From contig NZ_KE136354.1 of assembly GCF_000406945.1 (NCBI RefSeq), forward strand, positions 2,550,560 to 2,614,559: a stretch of 64,000 nt of DNA, written 5' to 3'. Of this stretch, positions 53,995-61,528 are shown one piece after another. The notes beneath the pieces were generated by a model. That model saw only the letters and a program-made list of their open reading frames with translations, made no database searches and was not told where the DNA came from. Positions within the stretch are counted from its first letter, which is position 1, and the number at the start of each line of letters is the position of its first letter. Made by a program: the position numbers and the translations under genes. This DNA is from Enterococcus dispar ATCC 51266. Its GTDB lineage: Bacteria; Bacillota; Bacilli; Lactobacillales; Enterococcaceae.

Positions 53995-55146
53995 TCAAAG
54001 CCCTATCTCTGTCAGCTTGGATGTAATGTCTGCTTTCATCCGTTTGGTGACGTGAGTATAGATTTTAGTTGTGATGTCAGAATCTTCGTGGCCCACGCGT
54101 TCCATGATTGCTACCAACGGTACACCTTTTTCTGCTAGCAGCGAGACGTGCGTGTGGCGGAAGATGTGAGAAGTGAGTGTTTTATGACCTAATCCCACAC
54201 GATTACCCGCCTTTTCTAAAGCACGATTAAATGATGAGTATATCATTGGTGTGCCGTTTTTGGTGACAAATACATACTCACCTGGCAAGTAGCCGTTGCG
54301 TGTCAGACTGTCTAATTTATTTTCGTCGATAGATCTCTCTACTAGTTTAATACATCTTTGTGTCAGGTTGATTGTCCGATTACTCATCAGTGTTTTTGGT
54401 GGGCCTTTCCTAGCTGCACGAAATCCGCTTCCGTAATCTATTGTTCCGGTGATAGATGCGCTAGAAAAGTCTTCGCTAAAGTCTTCCGGCGTCAATATGA
54501 CGGCTTCTCCTATTCGGCAGCCCGTTAAATACATAAATTCTGCAAGCCTACCCACACGATAGGTAGAGGGCCTGCGGTAGAGTTCTTTAATTAGTTTTTC
54601 AGCCTCGTCTTTTTCTAAGTATTTATTTTCAATTTTTTCCCGAGCTGCATCATCTTTTTTTGAGTAGGAAATTTGTACTTTATCAAGAGGGTTTTCTTTA
54701 ATATAACCCATACGATACGCATATTTAAACACGCTATTTAGTTGAGACTTGATACTTGATACATAATCATTTGAGTAGTCTAAGCCATCAAAAAAAGTTT
54801 GAAAGAGTTTAGTATCTGCGTTTTTCGCTAAAGTATCTTTGTCGATTTTCTTAAAGATAACCTTCTGTTGGGCCTTGTATGCACGTATAGTAGAGGGCCG
54901 TATCCGATGCACTTTTTGATGGTGACTAAACCACTCTTCCACAAGATTGTGGAGGTTGATATCGGACAAGGTGGCCGTCTCTTCGGCTTTGCCAATTTTC
55001 TCATCAAGTAATTTCTGCGCCTTTTTCTGAGCTTGCTTGCTGTCGCTGGTCAAGATTATCGACTTCCGCTTATACTTTTCGGTGTACGGGTCTTTGTAAC
55101 GCTCAATATATTTAAACCTGCCGTCTGGCAATGTTTCCATCCACAT
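53995..55146 (-). CDS. int: Phage tyrosine integrase
   Basis: 383 residues. N-terminal arm-binding part with GRFKYIERYKDPYTEKYKRKS, a SAM-like core-binding domain (about 60-160) and a catalytic domain with Arg in YLTGCRIGEAV, HIFRHTHVSLLAEKG and GHEDSDITTKIYTHV (Tyr nucleophile). It catalyses integration and excision at att sites. The start is ATG 55146 behind AATAGGAG; TTG 55155 is in frame but overlaps the ribosome site. Confidence 0.95.
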   Translation of the reverse strand: MWMETLPDGRFKYIERYKDPYTEKYKRKSIILTSDSKQAQKKAQKLLDEKIGKAEETATLSDINLHNLVEEWFSHHQKVHRIRPSTIRAYKAQQKVIFKKIDKDTLAKNADTKLFQTFFDGLDYSNDYVSSIKSQLNSVFKYAYRMGYIKENPLDKVQISYSKKDDAAREKIENKYLEKDEAEKLIKELYRRPSTYRVGRLAEFMYLTGCRIGEAVILTPEDFSEDFSSASITGTIDYGSGFRAARKGPPKTLMSNRTINLTQRCIKLVERSIDENKLDSLTRNGYLPGEYVFVTKNGTPMIYSSFNRALEKAGNRVGLGHKTLTSHIFRHTHVSLLAEKGVPLVAIMERVGHEDSDITTKIYTHVTKRMKADITSKLTEIGL

Positions 55147-55170
55147 TGTAATCAACTCCTATTATTTGAT

Positions 55171-55199
55171 ATAATAGGCATAGTAAATAAGCTATGCAG
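55171..55199 (-). promoter_or_regulatory. Candidate int promoter with internal inverted repeat
   Basis: On the minus strand CTGCAT (55199-55194), 17-bp spacer, TATTAT (55176-55171). The spacer region carries GCATAG-N8-CTATGC (55178-55197), a possible operator or excisionase site. Confidence 0.4.
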
Positions 55200-55243
55200 T
55201 TTATTGCTTAGCACGCCATTCTGTGAGGGGAGGGCGTGTATTT

Positions 55244-55999
55244 TTATTTAACTTTTAACTCCATAGAACCGTTTAATTTTTGTGAGGCTAGCGCTTCGCC
55301 ATCAGCTGTTTTTATAAACAACATTGGATATTGACTGTAATCAACATTATTCATCGCTGCCCACACGTTAAACGCTTCGTGCTCCTTAGCTTGCATACCG
55401 TCTGCGAATTCTTGTAAGTCAGCTTTTTCATAGTATTTGTATTCGTTTGGCACGTCAATATATAGCATGTTATCGTGATTGTAAAAGGTATACGTGCTGA
55501 TATCTACATTTTTATCTGTTAAATCTGTTTTTAAATAATCAATAAAGTTAGGCATTTGTTCTTCGGTAATTTTTGGCAGAGAGTCGCTAGATTGGGATGT
55601 TGATGGTTCTGTGCTAACCTCAGAAGCTGGTTCAGAGGATGAAGCTTGTAAAGCTTTTTCATATTTTGCTGTATCAAATTTCAACTTGATTGTTTGCTCG
55701 TCGTTCATATATTTAGCAACTAAATCCGCGCTATCCACAACATCACCCATTTGGATAGTGTGAGTAAAGTTTCCATCACTGTCAGCAACAATTGGCATTG
55801 CATTACCTGCAACAGTAATTATTGTCCCGGCGTTAGCCATAGTTCCTTCAATTACAAAAGTTCCATCTTCTTTAACTGGAATTTCAGTAGTTTTTAAATC
55901 GACGAGAGATTCCTTTTTGCTGTCATCTTTACTACTACCGCAGGAAGCAAGTATAAAAACAGCTCCAACTGCCAAAACTAAACTAACTAACTTTTTCAT
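55244..55999 (-). CDS. Prophage lipoprotein
   Basis: 251 residues. Signal peptide MKKLVSLVLAVGAVFILASC with lipobox LASC, a Lys/Asp linker, a domain of about 90 residues (GTFVIEGTMANAGTIITVAGN), a Ser/Glu/Pro/Thr-rich linker (about 117-145) and a C-terminal domain with MLYIDVPNEYKYYEKADLQEF. Lipoproteins at this place, between int and the repressor, include the superinfection-exclusion protein Ltp of TP-J34. No sequence similarity to Ltp is claimed. It could be a lysogenic-conversion or exclusion factor. Confidence 0.75.
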   Translation of the reverse strand: MKKLVSLVLAVGAVFILASCGSSKDDSKKESLVDLKTTEIPVKEDGTFVIEGTMANAGTIITVAGNAMPIVADSDGNFTHTIQMGDVVDSADLVAKYMNDEQTIKLKFDTAKYEKALQASSSEPASEVSTEPSTSQSSDSLPKITEEQMPNFIDYLKTDLTDKNVDISTYTFYNHDNMLYIDVPNEYKYYEKADLQEFADGMQAKEHEAFNVWAAMNNVDYSQYPMLFIKTADGEALASQKLNGSMELKVK

Positions 56000-56055
56000 T
56001 CTATTTCCCTCATTTCTGGTATAATAATTTCACGTAGCAAACATCTTAAAAACCA

Positions 56056-56087
56056 ACCCTAGCCGGAGCGCCAACTCCGACTGGGGT
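56056..56087 (-). terminator. Terminator of the repressor gene
   Basis: On the minus strand ACCCCAGTCGGAG, loop TTGGCG, CTCCGGCTAGGGT, followed by TGGTTTTT. Two mismatches in the stem. Confidence 0.65.
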
Positions 56088-56093
56088 ATTTTT

Positions 56094-56816
56094 TTACATA
56101 ATCACACGACCAATGACAAATAGATTGTCGCATTCATCAGCGTAAAAATCAGGGTAGAGGCGTTTGCCATCCTTATCAGTATCAACATTTAGTGATACCA
56201 TTCTCATTCGTTTACCTTCGATATAAATCTTTTTGATAAAGGCTTCATCGTTGATTTCAATCGCTGCAATCTGTCCGTTAAACACGTCTTGCGTTTCATT
56301 GACAAAGACCACTTCGCCGTCTTCAAACATTGGTTCCATCGAATCTCCCGACACCACGAACGCCATATCATACTTAGATGGGGCGCTATCAACTTCCACA
56401 GTTTCGATGACTGATTTATCATTATAGGCACCGCCGCCGGCTGATAATCTTCCGTAGATGTCTACCGTTTTCGGCTCGCGTCGTTTGAGCGGTACTATCT
56501 TACCAGCGTCAGCTACGCCATATTTTTGCTCTCTTAATTGACGATCAGCAAAGTTGTAAACTTTCGCTTGGCGCTTTTGATCTAACTGATTATAGATGGT
56601 GGAGATTGATTGAGTATTATCCAAACTCATTAAATCTTCTGCTTTCATGTTTAAACCATCGGCAATTTTGATAACATTTTCTACTTTGGCATTCATCACG
56701 CCACGCTGTAGGATTGAACGAACTGTTGTGTACGGTAAATCTATTTTTTCAGCGAAAGTTTTTACGTTCCCGAACTTAACTTCTATTATTTCTTTCAAAT
56801 TATCTTCTATATTCAT
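56094..56816 (-). CDS. CI-like phage repressor (HTH plus S24 peptidase)
   Basis: 240 residues. N-terminal HTH_XRE (NVKTFAEKIDLPYTTVRSILQRGV). C-terminal LexA/S24 domain with cleavage site Ala-Gly in YGRLSAGGGAYN (about 126), Ser in VVSGDSMEPMFEDGE (about 157) and Lys in FIKKIY. RecA-stimulated self-cleavage is therefore expected. The start is ATG 56816 behind GAAGGAGG; the frame is open further up but would run through operator O1. It should bind the 16-bp operators between here and cro. Confidence 0.93.
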   Translation of the reverse strand: MNIEDNLKEIIEVKFGNVKTFAEKIDLPYTTVRSILQRGVMNAKVENVIKIADGLNMKAEDLMSLDNTQSISTIYNQLDQKRQAKVYNFADRQLREQKYGVADAGKIVPLKRREPKTVDIYGRLSAGGGAYNDKSVIETVEVDSAPSKYDMAFVVSGDSMEPMFEDGEVVFVNETQDVFNGQIAAIEINDEAFIKKIYIEGKRMRMVSLNVDTDKDGKRLYPDFYADECDNLFVIGRVIM

Positions 56817-56840
56817 CGTGCTACCTCCTTCCATGAATCT

Positions 56841-56869
56841 ATTGTAACATACGATTTTTCGTATATCAA
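56841..56869 (-). promoter_or_regulatory. Repressor (PRM/PL-type) promoter with operator in the spacer
   Basis: On the minus strand TTGATA (56869-56864), 17-bp spacer, TACAAT (56846-56841). Operator O1 (56849-56864) fills the spacer, so repressor binding here should shut its own promoter. Confidence 0.65.
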
Positions 56870-56989
56870 TCAAAACAATTATAAAAAATATGAATTTTCG
56901 TATTGACTCGATACGAATTTTCGCATATACTTAAATCAAGGCAAGCGACATTGCCTTAAAAAAATATCTCAAGATACGAATTTTCGTAT
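56849..56989. promoter_or_regulatory. Four repressor/Cro operators
   Basis: Sites share ATACGAATTTTCGTAT (perfect at O4; arms ATACGAA/TTCGTAT). O1 56849-56864 (ATACGATTTTTCGTAT), O2 56888-56903 (ATATGAATTTTCGTAT), O3 56911-56926 (ATACGAATTTTCGCAT), O4 56974-56989. Each has at most two differences from O4. A hairpin AAGGCAA-GCGACA-TTGCCTT (about 56938-56957) sits between O3 and O4. They are read as operators because they lie between divergent repressor and cro. Confidence 0.75.
56903..56931 (+). promoter_or_regulatory. Early lytic promoter (PR) with operator in the spacer
   Basis: TTGACT (56903-56908), 17-bp spacer, TATACT (56926-56931). Operator O3 (56911-56926) fills the spacer and O2 abuts the -35. 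Confidence 0.75.
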
Positions 56990-57008
56990 CGAAAGAAGGT
57001 GAGGATAA

Positions 57009-57224
57009 ATGTTGAACAATTTAGAAGAAGTTAGAAAAGAAAAAAATGTTTCGTTGGTAGATATGGCTGATTTGTTAGGCGTCAAATATCAAACGGTTCG
57101 CGAAAAAATAAGTGGCGATTCAGATTTTAAATTTGGAGAGGCTCTGGCTATTCAAGAGACGTTCTTCCCGGAATATGAAATCAAGTTCCTATTTACTCGA
57201 AAAAAAGAGGAGGTTAACCAATGA
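57009..57224 (+). CDS. Cro-like HTH protein
   Basis: 71 residues starting MLNNLEEVRKEKNVSLVDMA. The helix-turn-helix is SLVDMADLLGVKYQTVREKISGDSDFKF, with a short C-terminus ending FTRKKEEVNQ. First rightward gene after PR, behind GAAGGTGAGGA. It should compete with the repressor at the operators. Its end overlaps the antirepressor start by 4 bp. Confidence 0.85.
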   Translation: MLNNLEEVRKEKNVSLVDMADLLGVKYQTVREKISGDSDFKFGEALAIQETFFPEYEIKFLFTRKKEEVNQ

Positions 57225-57964
57225 AAACACAAAAATTTGAAAATAATCTATTTGAATTAGAAGTTAAGACGGAAAATGGCGAATCGTTGTTTAATGCTGA
57301 AACAGTAGCAAGAAGTTTGGGGTTTGTGGAAACAAAAAACGGCAAAGAATATGTTCGGTGGAGAACTGTTAACGGATATTTAAAAAAATACCTTTCGCAA
57401 GAAGTTGCGAAAAACGACTTTATCAGTGAGCCGATGGTATACAAGTTAGCTTTTAAAGCGAACAATGCTTTAGCTGAAAAGTTTCAAGATTGGTTAGCTA
57501 GCGAAGTCCTACCTCAAATCCGAAAGCACGGCATGTACGCAACAGATGAACTACTAAACAATCCAGACTTGCTGATCGAGGTAGCAACGAAGCTCAAAGA
57601 AGAACGTACGTTGCGATTGGTTGCCGAACAAAAGGTAGCTGAAATGCAGCCAAAGGTAAATTATCACGACATTATCCTAGCAAATAAAAGTGTTACGCCA
57701 ATCAGTTTTATCGCTAAAAACTATGGTATGAGCGCAAGGCAAATGAACAAGTTGCTGCATGATTTTGGTATCCAATACCGACAAGGTAAGGCGTGGCTGC
57801 TGTATGCGAAGTATCAAAACGAAGGATACACACATATCGAAATGGTGCCAGTACAAGGAACGGACAATTTAAAACCAATTATGAAATGGACGCAAAAAGG
57901 GCATTTGTTCCTATACAACTTTTTGAAAGAACACGACATTTTGCCAAATATCGAATTGTTTTAA
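57221..57964 (+). CDS. Phage antirepressor (Bro-N plus KilA-C/ANT)
   Basis: 247 residues. Bro-N domain (about 1-105): LFNAETVARSLGFVETKNG, MVYKLAFKANNALAEKFQDWLASEVLPQIRKHG. C-terminal ANT domain: SVTPISFIAKNYGMSARQMNKLLHDFGIQYRQGKAW and WTQKGHLFLYNFLKEHD. Antirepressors of this kind can relieve repression during induction. Ribosome site AAGAGGAGG inside the cro end. Confidence 0.92.
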   Translation: MKTQKFENNLFELEVKTENGESLFNAETVARSLGFVETKNGKEYVRWRTVNGYLKKYLSQEVAKNDFISEPMVYKLAFKANNALAEKFQDWLASEVLPQIRKHGMYATDELLNNPDLLIEVATKLKEERTLRLVAEQKVAEMQPKVNYHDIILANKSVTPISFIAKNYGMSARQMNKLLHDFGIQYRQGKAWLLYAKYQNEGYTHIEMVPVQGTDNLKPIMKWTQKGHLFLYNFLKEHDILPNIELF

Positions 57965-57977
57965 AGGAGGATCCAAA

Positions 57978-58133
57978 ATGAAAATCACAATCGAAGCAAC
58001 ACCAGAAGAAATAGCAAAATTGCTCCAAGCTATTGGGAGTAGCGAGGAGCAACCAAGAAGAAAACATCATAAATCAAAATTAGACTATGATCCACAGACG
58101 GGTGAAGGAAAGCTTATTCCTCAAATGAAATAA
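57978..58133 (+). CDS. Small phage early protein, 51 residues
   Basis: Starts MKITIEATPEEIAKLLQAIG, then SSEEQPRRKHHKSKLDYDPQ and ends LIPQMK. A helix followed by a basic, flexible tail. Perfect AAAGGAGG 7 bp before the ATG. The EATPEEIAKLLQAI start recurs in small early proteins of related phages, from memory. Function unknown. Its end overlaps the tail of the leftward gene 58114-58365 by 20 bp. Confidence 0.7.
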   Translation: MKITIEATPEEIAKLLQAIGSSEEQPRRKHHKSKLDYDPQTGEGKLIPQMK

Positions 58134-58365
58134 TTACTTTCTTACTTCTAACTGGAATTGTCTGATTGAATTTACGGTTTGAATAGATGTTTAAAAACTC
58201 ATCGTCACGAGTAACGCATATTACAGTATCATCTTCAAACTCTTGAAGAACCATATCATGATTAACGGTAAATACTGTACGAGTCTTAGCTGGCAACTCA
58301 ACTTTGAATTCATTTGCAAACTCAACAGGCAATTCAGATTGAAAATCTAACTTATAGTCTTTCAT
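58114..58365 (-). CDS. Leftward small gene in the early lytic region
   Basis: 83 residues starting MKDYKLDFQSELPVEFANEF, all-beta looking, with TVFTVNHDMVLQEFEDDTVICVTRDDEF. Perfect ribosome site AAGGAGGTG 8 bp before the ATG. It opposes the surrounding rightward genes, so it is probably expressed from its own promoter, perhaps in the lysogen. No family recognised. Its 3' end overlaps the preceding rightward gene. Confidence 0.7.
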   Translation of the reverse strand: MKDYKLDFQSELPVEFANEFKVELPAKTRTVFTVNHDMVLQEFEDDTVICVTRDDEFLNIYSNRKFNQTIPVRSKKVIISFEE

Positions 58366-58453
58366 AAATTTTCACCTCCTTATCAATTATTTCAGCCGAC
58401 CACTGACTGATAAGGAAATTATACCAAAAACAATCTATAAAGGAGGTCTAATC

Positions 58454-58735
58454 ATGCAACCAACCCTAAAAGAACTCATCCATAGCGTTGAGACAAAAGA
58501 AGTAGCCGCAGAATGGGACCGCCCAGAAGAATTGATGATACGGTTCAACGGGCTGAAAAAGTCCACGCTCTACGACTATTTAAAAGAGATGGACAGTATT
58601 GAAGAATTCAAAGAAGGAATCATGCGTCCGGGCGTGACATTCATCCACATTGGCACGTTTATCTGGTATCTGCGGTGGAAGGACGCTAGCCGGTATCGGT
58701 CGAAAAAACCGACACCAAGTGAGGTGAAAACATGA
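58454..58735 (+). CDS. Phage early protein, possible DUF771-type DNA-binding protein
   Basis: 93 residues starting MQPTLKELIHSVETKEVAAEW. RPEELMIRFNGLKKSTLYDYLKEMDSIEEF reads like an excisionase-type winged helix, followed by PGVTFIHIGTFIWYLRWKDASRYRS. Perfect ribosome site AAAGGAGG. Family assignment is tentative; excisionase is another option. Its end overlaps the next gene by 4 bp. Confidence 0.65.
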   Translation: MQPTLKELIHSVETKEVAAEWDRPEELMIRFNGLKKSTLYDYLKEMDSIEEFKEGIMRPGVTFIHIGTFIWYLRWKDASRYRSKKPTPSEVKT

Positions 58736-58926
58736 CAAAACATAAATGCTCAATGCTAATGCTATTTACCATCATTGTAGCAACCGTTACAGCACTGTTC
58801 GCTTGGATGGGAAGTATCAGTTTAAGCGTAACACTAATTGTGATTGCAGTTATTTCAGCTTTAATTATAGCCACGTTGCTTGGCTATCGTATGCATATTG
58901 TTGATGTAGAAAAGGGAATTTATTAG
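58732..58926 (+). CDS. Small phage membrane protein, 64 residues
   Basis: Starts MTKHKCSMLMLFTIIVATVT. Two hydrophobic helices (about 8-26 and 31-50), then GYRMHIVDVEKGIY inside or outside. Starts within the end of the preceding gene, which carries GTGAGGTG. Function unknown; could affect the host membrane during early infection. Confidence 0.6.
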   Translation: MTKHKCSMLMLFTIIVATVTALFAWMGSISLSVTLIVIAVISALIIATLLGYRMHIVDVEKGIY

Positions 58927-58941
58927 GAAGGAGATAATTAA

Positions 58942-59649
58942 ATGGAATTAGTAATTATGAAAGAAAAACAGGCTGTAACTTCTAGCCTTCAAGTTGCAGA
59001 AAGCTTCGATAAAAACCATAAAGATGTTTTAGAAGCGTACGACAACTTAATGAAGCAGGGGGTGGCGGAAAATTCCGCAGACCTATTCTGGGAAGATAAG
59101 TATCAACACCCTCAAAATAAACAATATTATCGCGTGGTTTATATGAATCGTGATGGATTTTCATTACTTGCTATGGGTTTTACCGGAAAAAAAGCAACAC
59201 AATTTAAATTGAAGTATATAGATGCTTTTAACGAGATGGAACAAGTCATTCGTCGTTCAACAGTTCCTGCCACAATCGAAGATATGATGATTTATCAATT
59301 AGAAGAAATGAAGGAAGTAAAAACTGATGTATCGATGTTAAAAGATACAATGCGTATCAGTGGTCAGCAAGAATATGAAATTAACCAAAAAGGAAAATTA
59401 AAAGTTGTTGAAGTGCTAGGTGGTAAGGAATCGGCAGCATACTCAAAAATTGGTAAAAAATTATTTTCTAAATTTTGGTCAGAGTTCAAACGTCATTTTA
59501 TGGTTCCGCGATACGGCGAGCTACCTCGTTTGAAATTTGATGATGCAATTGAATTTATTGATTTATGGTTACCTTCAACAGAATTGAGATTAGAAATCAA
59601 TCAGTTGAATCGCCAACAAAAACTATTTGAAGGTGATTTTAATGAATAG
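58942..59649 (+). CDS. Rha-family phage regulatory protein with ORF6C-like C-terminus
   Basis: 235 residues. Rha domain (about 5-105): VTSSLQVAESFDKNHKDVLEAYDNLM, YYRVVYMNRDGFSLLAMGFTGKKATQFKLKYIDAFNEME. The C-terminal ORF6C-like domain has GKLKVVEVLGGKESAAYSKIGKKLFSKFWSEFKRHF. Regulatory proteins of this kind occur in early regions of many temperate phages. AGGAAGGAG before the ATG. Overlaps the next small gene by 8 bp. Confidence 0.88.
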   Translation: MELVIMKEKQAVTSSLQVAESFDKNHKDVLEAYDNLMKQGVAENSADLFWEDKYQHPQNKQYYRVVYMNRDGFSLLAMGFTGKKATQFKLKYIDAFNEMEQVIRRSTVPATIEDMMIYQLEEMKEVKTDVSMLKDTMRISGQQEYEINQKGKLKVVEVLGGKESAAYSKIGKKLFSKFWSEFKRHFMVPRYGELPRLKFDDAIEFIDLWLPSTELRLEINQLNRQQKLFEGDFNE

Positions 59650-59806
59650 AGCCGAAGCTTTAAAAATCGGAAAAATTATCGCAGATCGATGGTGGCGAGC
59701 AAACTACTTAACGATTAAAACGCGTCAAAATATCGAGCGCATGAAAAAAGCGACTCCGCCGGGAAGCAATGAGTCGCAAACAAAAATACCTATAAGGAGA
59801 TTATAG
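59642..59806 (+). CDS. Small phage protein, 54 residues
   Basis: Starts MNRAEALKIGKIIADRWWRA, basic, ends TKIPIRRL. The ATG lies within the end of rha and the stop is one base before the erf ATG, so it sits in a tightly packed operon. AAGGTG upstream, inside rha. Function unknown. Confidence 0.6.
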   Translation: MNRAEALKIGKIIADRWWRANYLTIKTRQNIERMKKATPPGSNESQTKIPIRRL

Positions 59807-59807
59807 C

Positions 59808-60542
59808 ATGGATGATGTCAAAAACGAAGTAAGTAAAAATAGCGTCACGAAAAATCTAATACAAAAGTTAGCAGAAATTACAAATGAAATTGAAAGAATT
59901 CCCAAAAATGGGCATAACGATTTCCATAATTATGACTACGCTTTGGAAAGTGATATTAAGGATGTTGTTCGACCTTTACTAGTTGCGCAGAATCTTTTTA
60001 TGTTGTCTGATGAAAAATCGCGATCTGTAACAGAAATCAAGACACAAAAAGGTACACAGCAATTAGTAACACTTGAAATCGAATATACGATATTTGATGG
60101 TGACACTGGGGAGACAATAAAATTTACTGGATTTGGCGATGGTCAAGATGCTGGCGATAAAGCAGTTTACAAAGCTAAAACTGGTGCACTTAAGTACGCA
60201 TTGACTTCTCTGTTTCTAATTCCGACGGGAGATGATCCAGAAACCGAAGGAAAGAAACCATTACAACCGCCTAAAACTATTAATGAAGAACAAGTAAAAA
60301 CATTGGAAGATTTAATTCATACAGTAGCATCAATGTCTAATTCAAATCCAGCGCAAGTTTTAGGTCAATTAAAAACTGAATCTGGATTTAATAAGACTAT
60401 TAACAAAATGACGGAAGCTGATTTTGGGATAGCATTACAAATTTTACAAAAATGGAAAAAGGCTTATGCCAAACATCTTCAAAATAAAACTCAACCAAAA
60501 CAAGAAAATATAAACTCGATTCCATGGGGGCAAAAACAATGA
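59808..60542 (+). CDS. erf: ERF-family single-strand annealing recombinase
   Basis: 244 residues. The ERF core is IPKNGHNDFHNYDYALESDIKDVVRPLL and GFGDGQDAGDKAVYKAKTGALKYALTSLFLIPTGDDPE. The C-terminal tail is Lys/Gln-rich and ends INSIPWGQKQ. It anneals complementary single strands in phage recombination and genome circularisation. Ribosome site ATAAGGAGA. Overlaps the DUF1351 gene by 4 bp (ATGA). Confidence 0.92.
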   Translation: MDDVKNEVSKNSVTKNLIQKLAEITNEIERIPKNGHNDFHNYDYALESDIKDVVRPLLVAQNLFMLSDEKSRSVTEIKTQKGTQQLVTLEIEYTIFDGDTGETIKFTGFGDGQDAGDKAVYKAKTGALKYALTSLFLIPTGDDPETEGKKPLQPPKTINEEQVKTLEDLIHTVASMSNSNPAQVLGQLKTESGFNKTINKMTEADFGIALQILQKWKKAYAKHLQNKTQPKQENINSIPWGQKQ

Positions 60543-61528
60543 CAGAAAATCCATTAACGGTACCAGATATGCAATTTGAGGTAAGTTACACACCATCAAC
60601 TATCAAGATAGAAAATGAAGAACTACTAGAAAGTTTAATTGAACAGACGACAGAACACTATAGCAATCAAGTCTTTAAATTTGATGCAGAAAATGTTGCA
60701 GAGGCAAAACAAGCCAAAATAGATTTGAATAAAATTGCCAAAATGATTGATGATCGCAGAAAAGAAATTAAAGCTGATTATTCTCAACCGTTGAATACTT
60801 TTGAAGAGAAAATGAAGCGATATGTTGAACGTATCAAGAAGGTATCTGACGATATTAATTCTGGAATTAAGCTTTTTGATGAATCAGAAAAAGCCATTCG
60901 TATAGAAAAAATAAAAATTGAGATGGAAAAAATTGCTGAACCGTTAAATATTGAACCGGAAGCTATTGAAATTAGTACTAGTTGGATAAATAAAACGGCT
61001 TTTACGACAAAAGGTGAAGTTAAAGGGAAAATACTTGATGAAATTCACGACAAAATGAAAATTGTAGCAATGCAAAGAAGTCAGATAGCGGCTGATAAGG
61101 CGACTATTACAGATTATGCAGAAATCGCTGGACTAGATCCATATGCATGGTCAGGTTTAATTGATCAAGGATGGTCGGTAGCCGATATCCGGGAAAAAAT
61201 TAAACAGGCAGTGGAAGATAAACGCCGTCGAGAACAGGCAGAAAAAGAAGCGGAGGCTGAACGGCAGAGGAAAAAAGCTGAATATGATGCAGCTATCGCC
61301 GAAATGGAAAGAGAAAAAGCAGTTGAGACGAATCAAGGAACTTTGGTTGACCCTGAAACTGGTGAATTAATCCAAGCAGCAAACAATGAACCGTTGGTAC
61401 TGATGACAGAAATGGATGATAATCCGACGATGATGGTAACTCTACAATTAACCGCAAGCCGCCAAAAATTGGCAAACTTAAATGAGTACCTCGTAGAAAA
61501 TGGTATTAGTGTGGTGCCGGTGCAATGA
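60539..61528 (+). CDS. DUF1351 family phage protein
   Basis: 329 residues. EVSYTPSTIKIENEELLESLIEQ at the start, then KQAKIDLNKIAKMIDDRRKEIKADYSQPLNTFEEKMKRY and a long charged coiled coil (EDKRRREQAEKEAEAERQRKK). DUF1351 proteins usually sit beside ERF or RecT recombinase genes in phages, as here, and may help the recombinase. The start is ATG 60539 in the ATGA overlap; ATG 60524 is also in frame. Confidence 0.85.
   Translation: MTENPLTVPDMQFEVSYTPSTIKIENEELLESLIEQTTEHYSNQVFKFDAENVAEAKQAKIDLNKIAKMIDDRRKEIKADYSQPLNTFEEKMKRYVERIKKVSDDINSGIKLFDESEKAIRIEKIKIEMEKIAEPLNIEPEAIEISTSWINKTAFTTKGEVKGKILDEIHDKMKIVAMQRSQIAADKATITDYAEIAGLDPYAWSGLIDQGWSVADIREKIKQAVEDKRRREQAEKEAEAERQRKKAEYDAAIAEMEREKAVETNQGTLVDPETGELIQAANNEPLVLMTEMDDNPTMMVTLQLTASRQKLANLNEYLVENGISVVPVQ

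Noticed and set aside
55033..55251. 72-codon plus-strand frame over the integrase start and its upstream region
   Set aside because: Overlaps int antisense and its promoter; no ribosome site. The hairpin CACGCC...GGCGTG at about 55212-55238 has a T-run only on the plus strand, where no gene is seen.
56849..56989. Spaced repeats considered as a small CRISPR-like array
   Set aside because: Units are palindromic 16-mers with unequal short gaps between divergent repressor and cro genes; they are operators.
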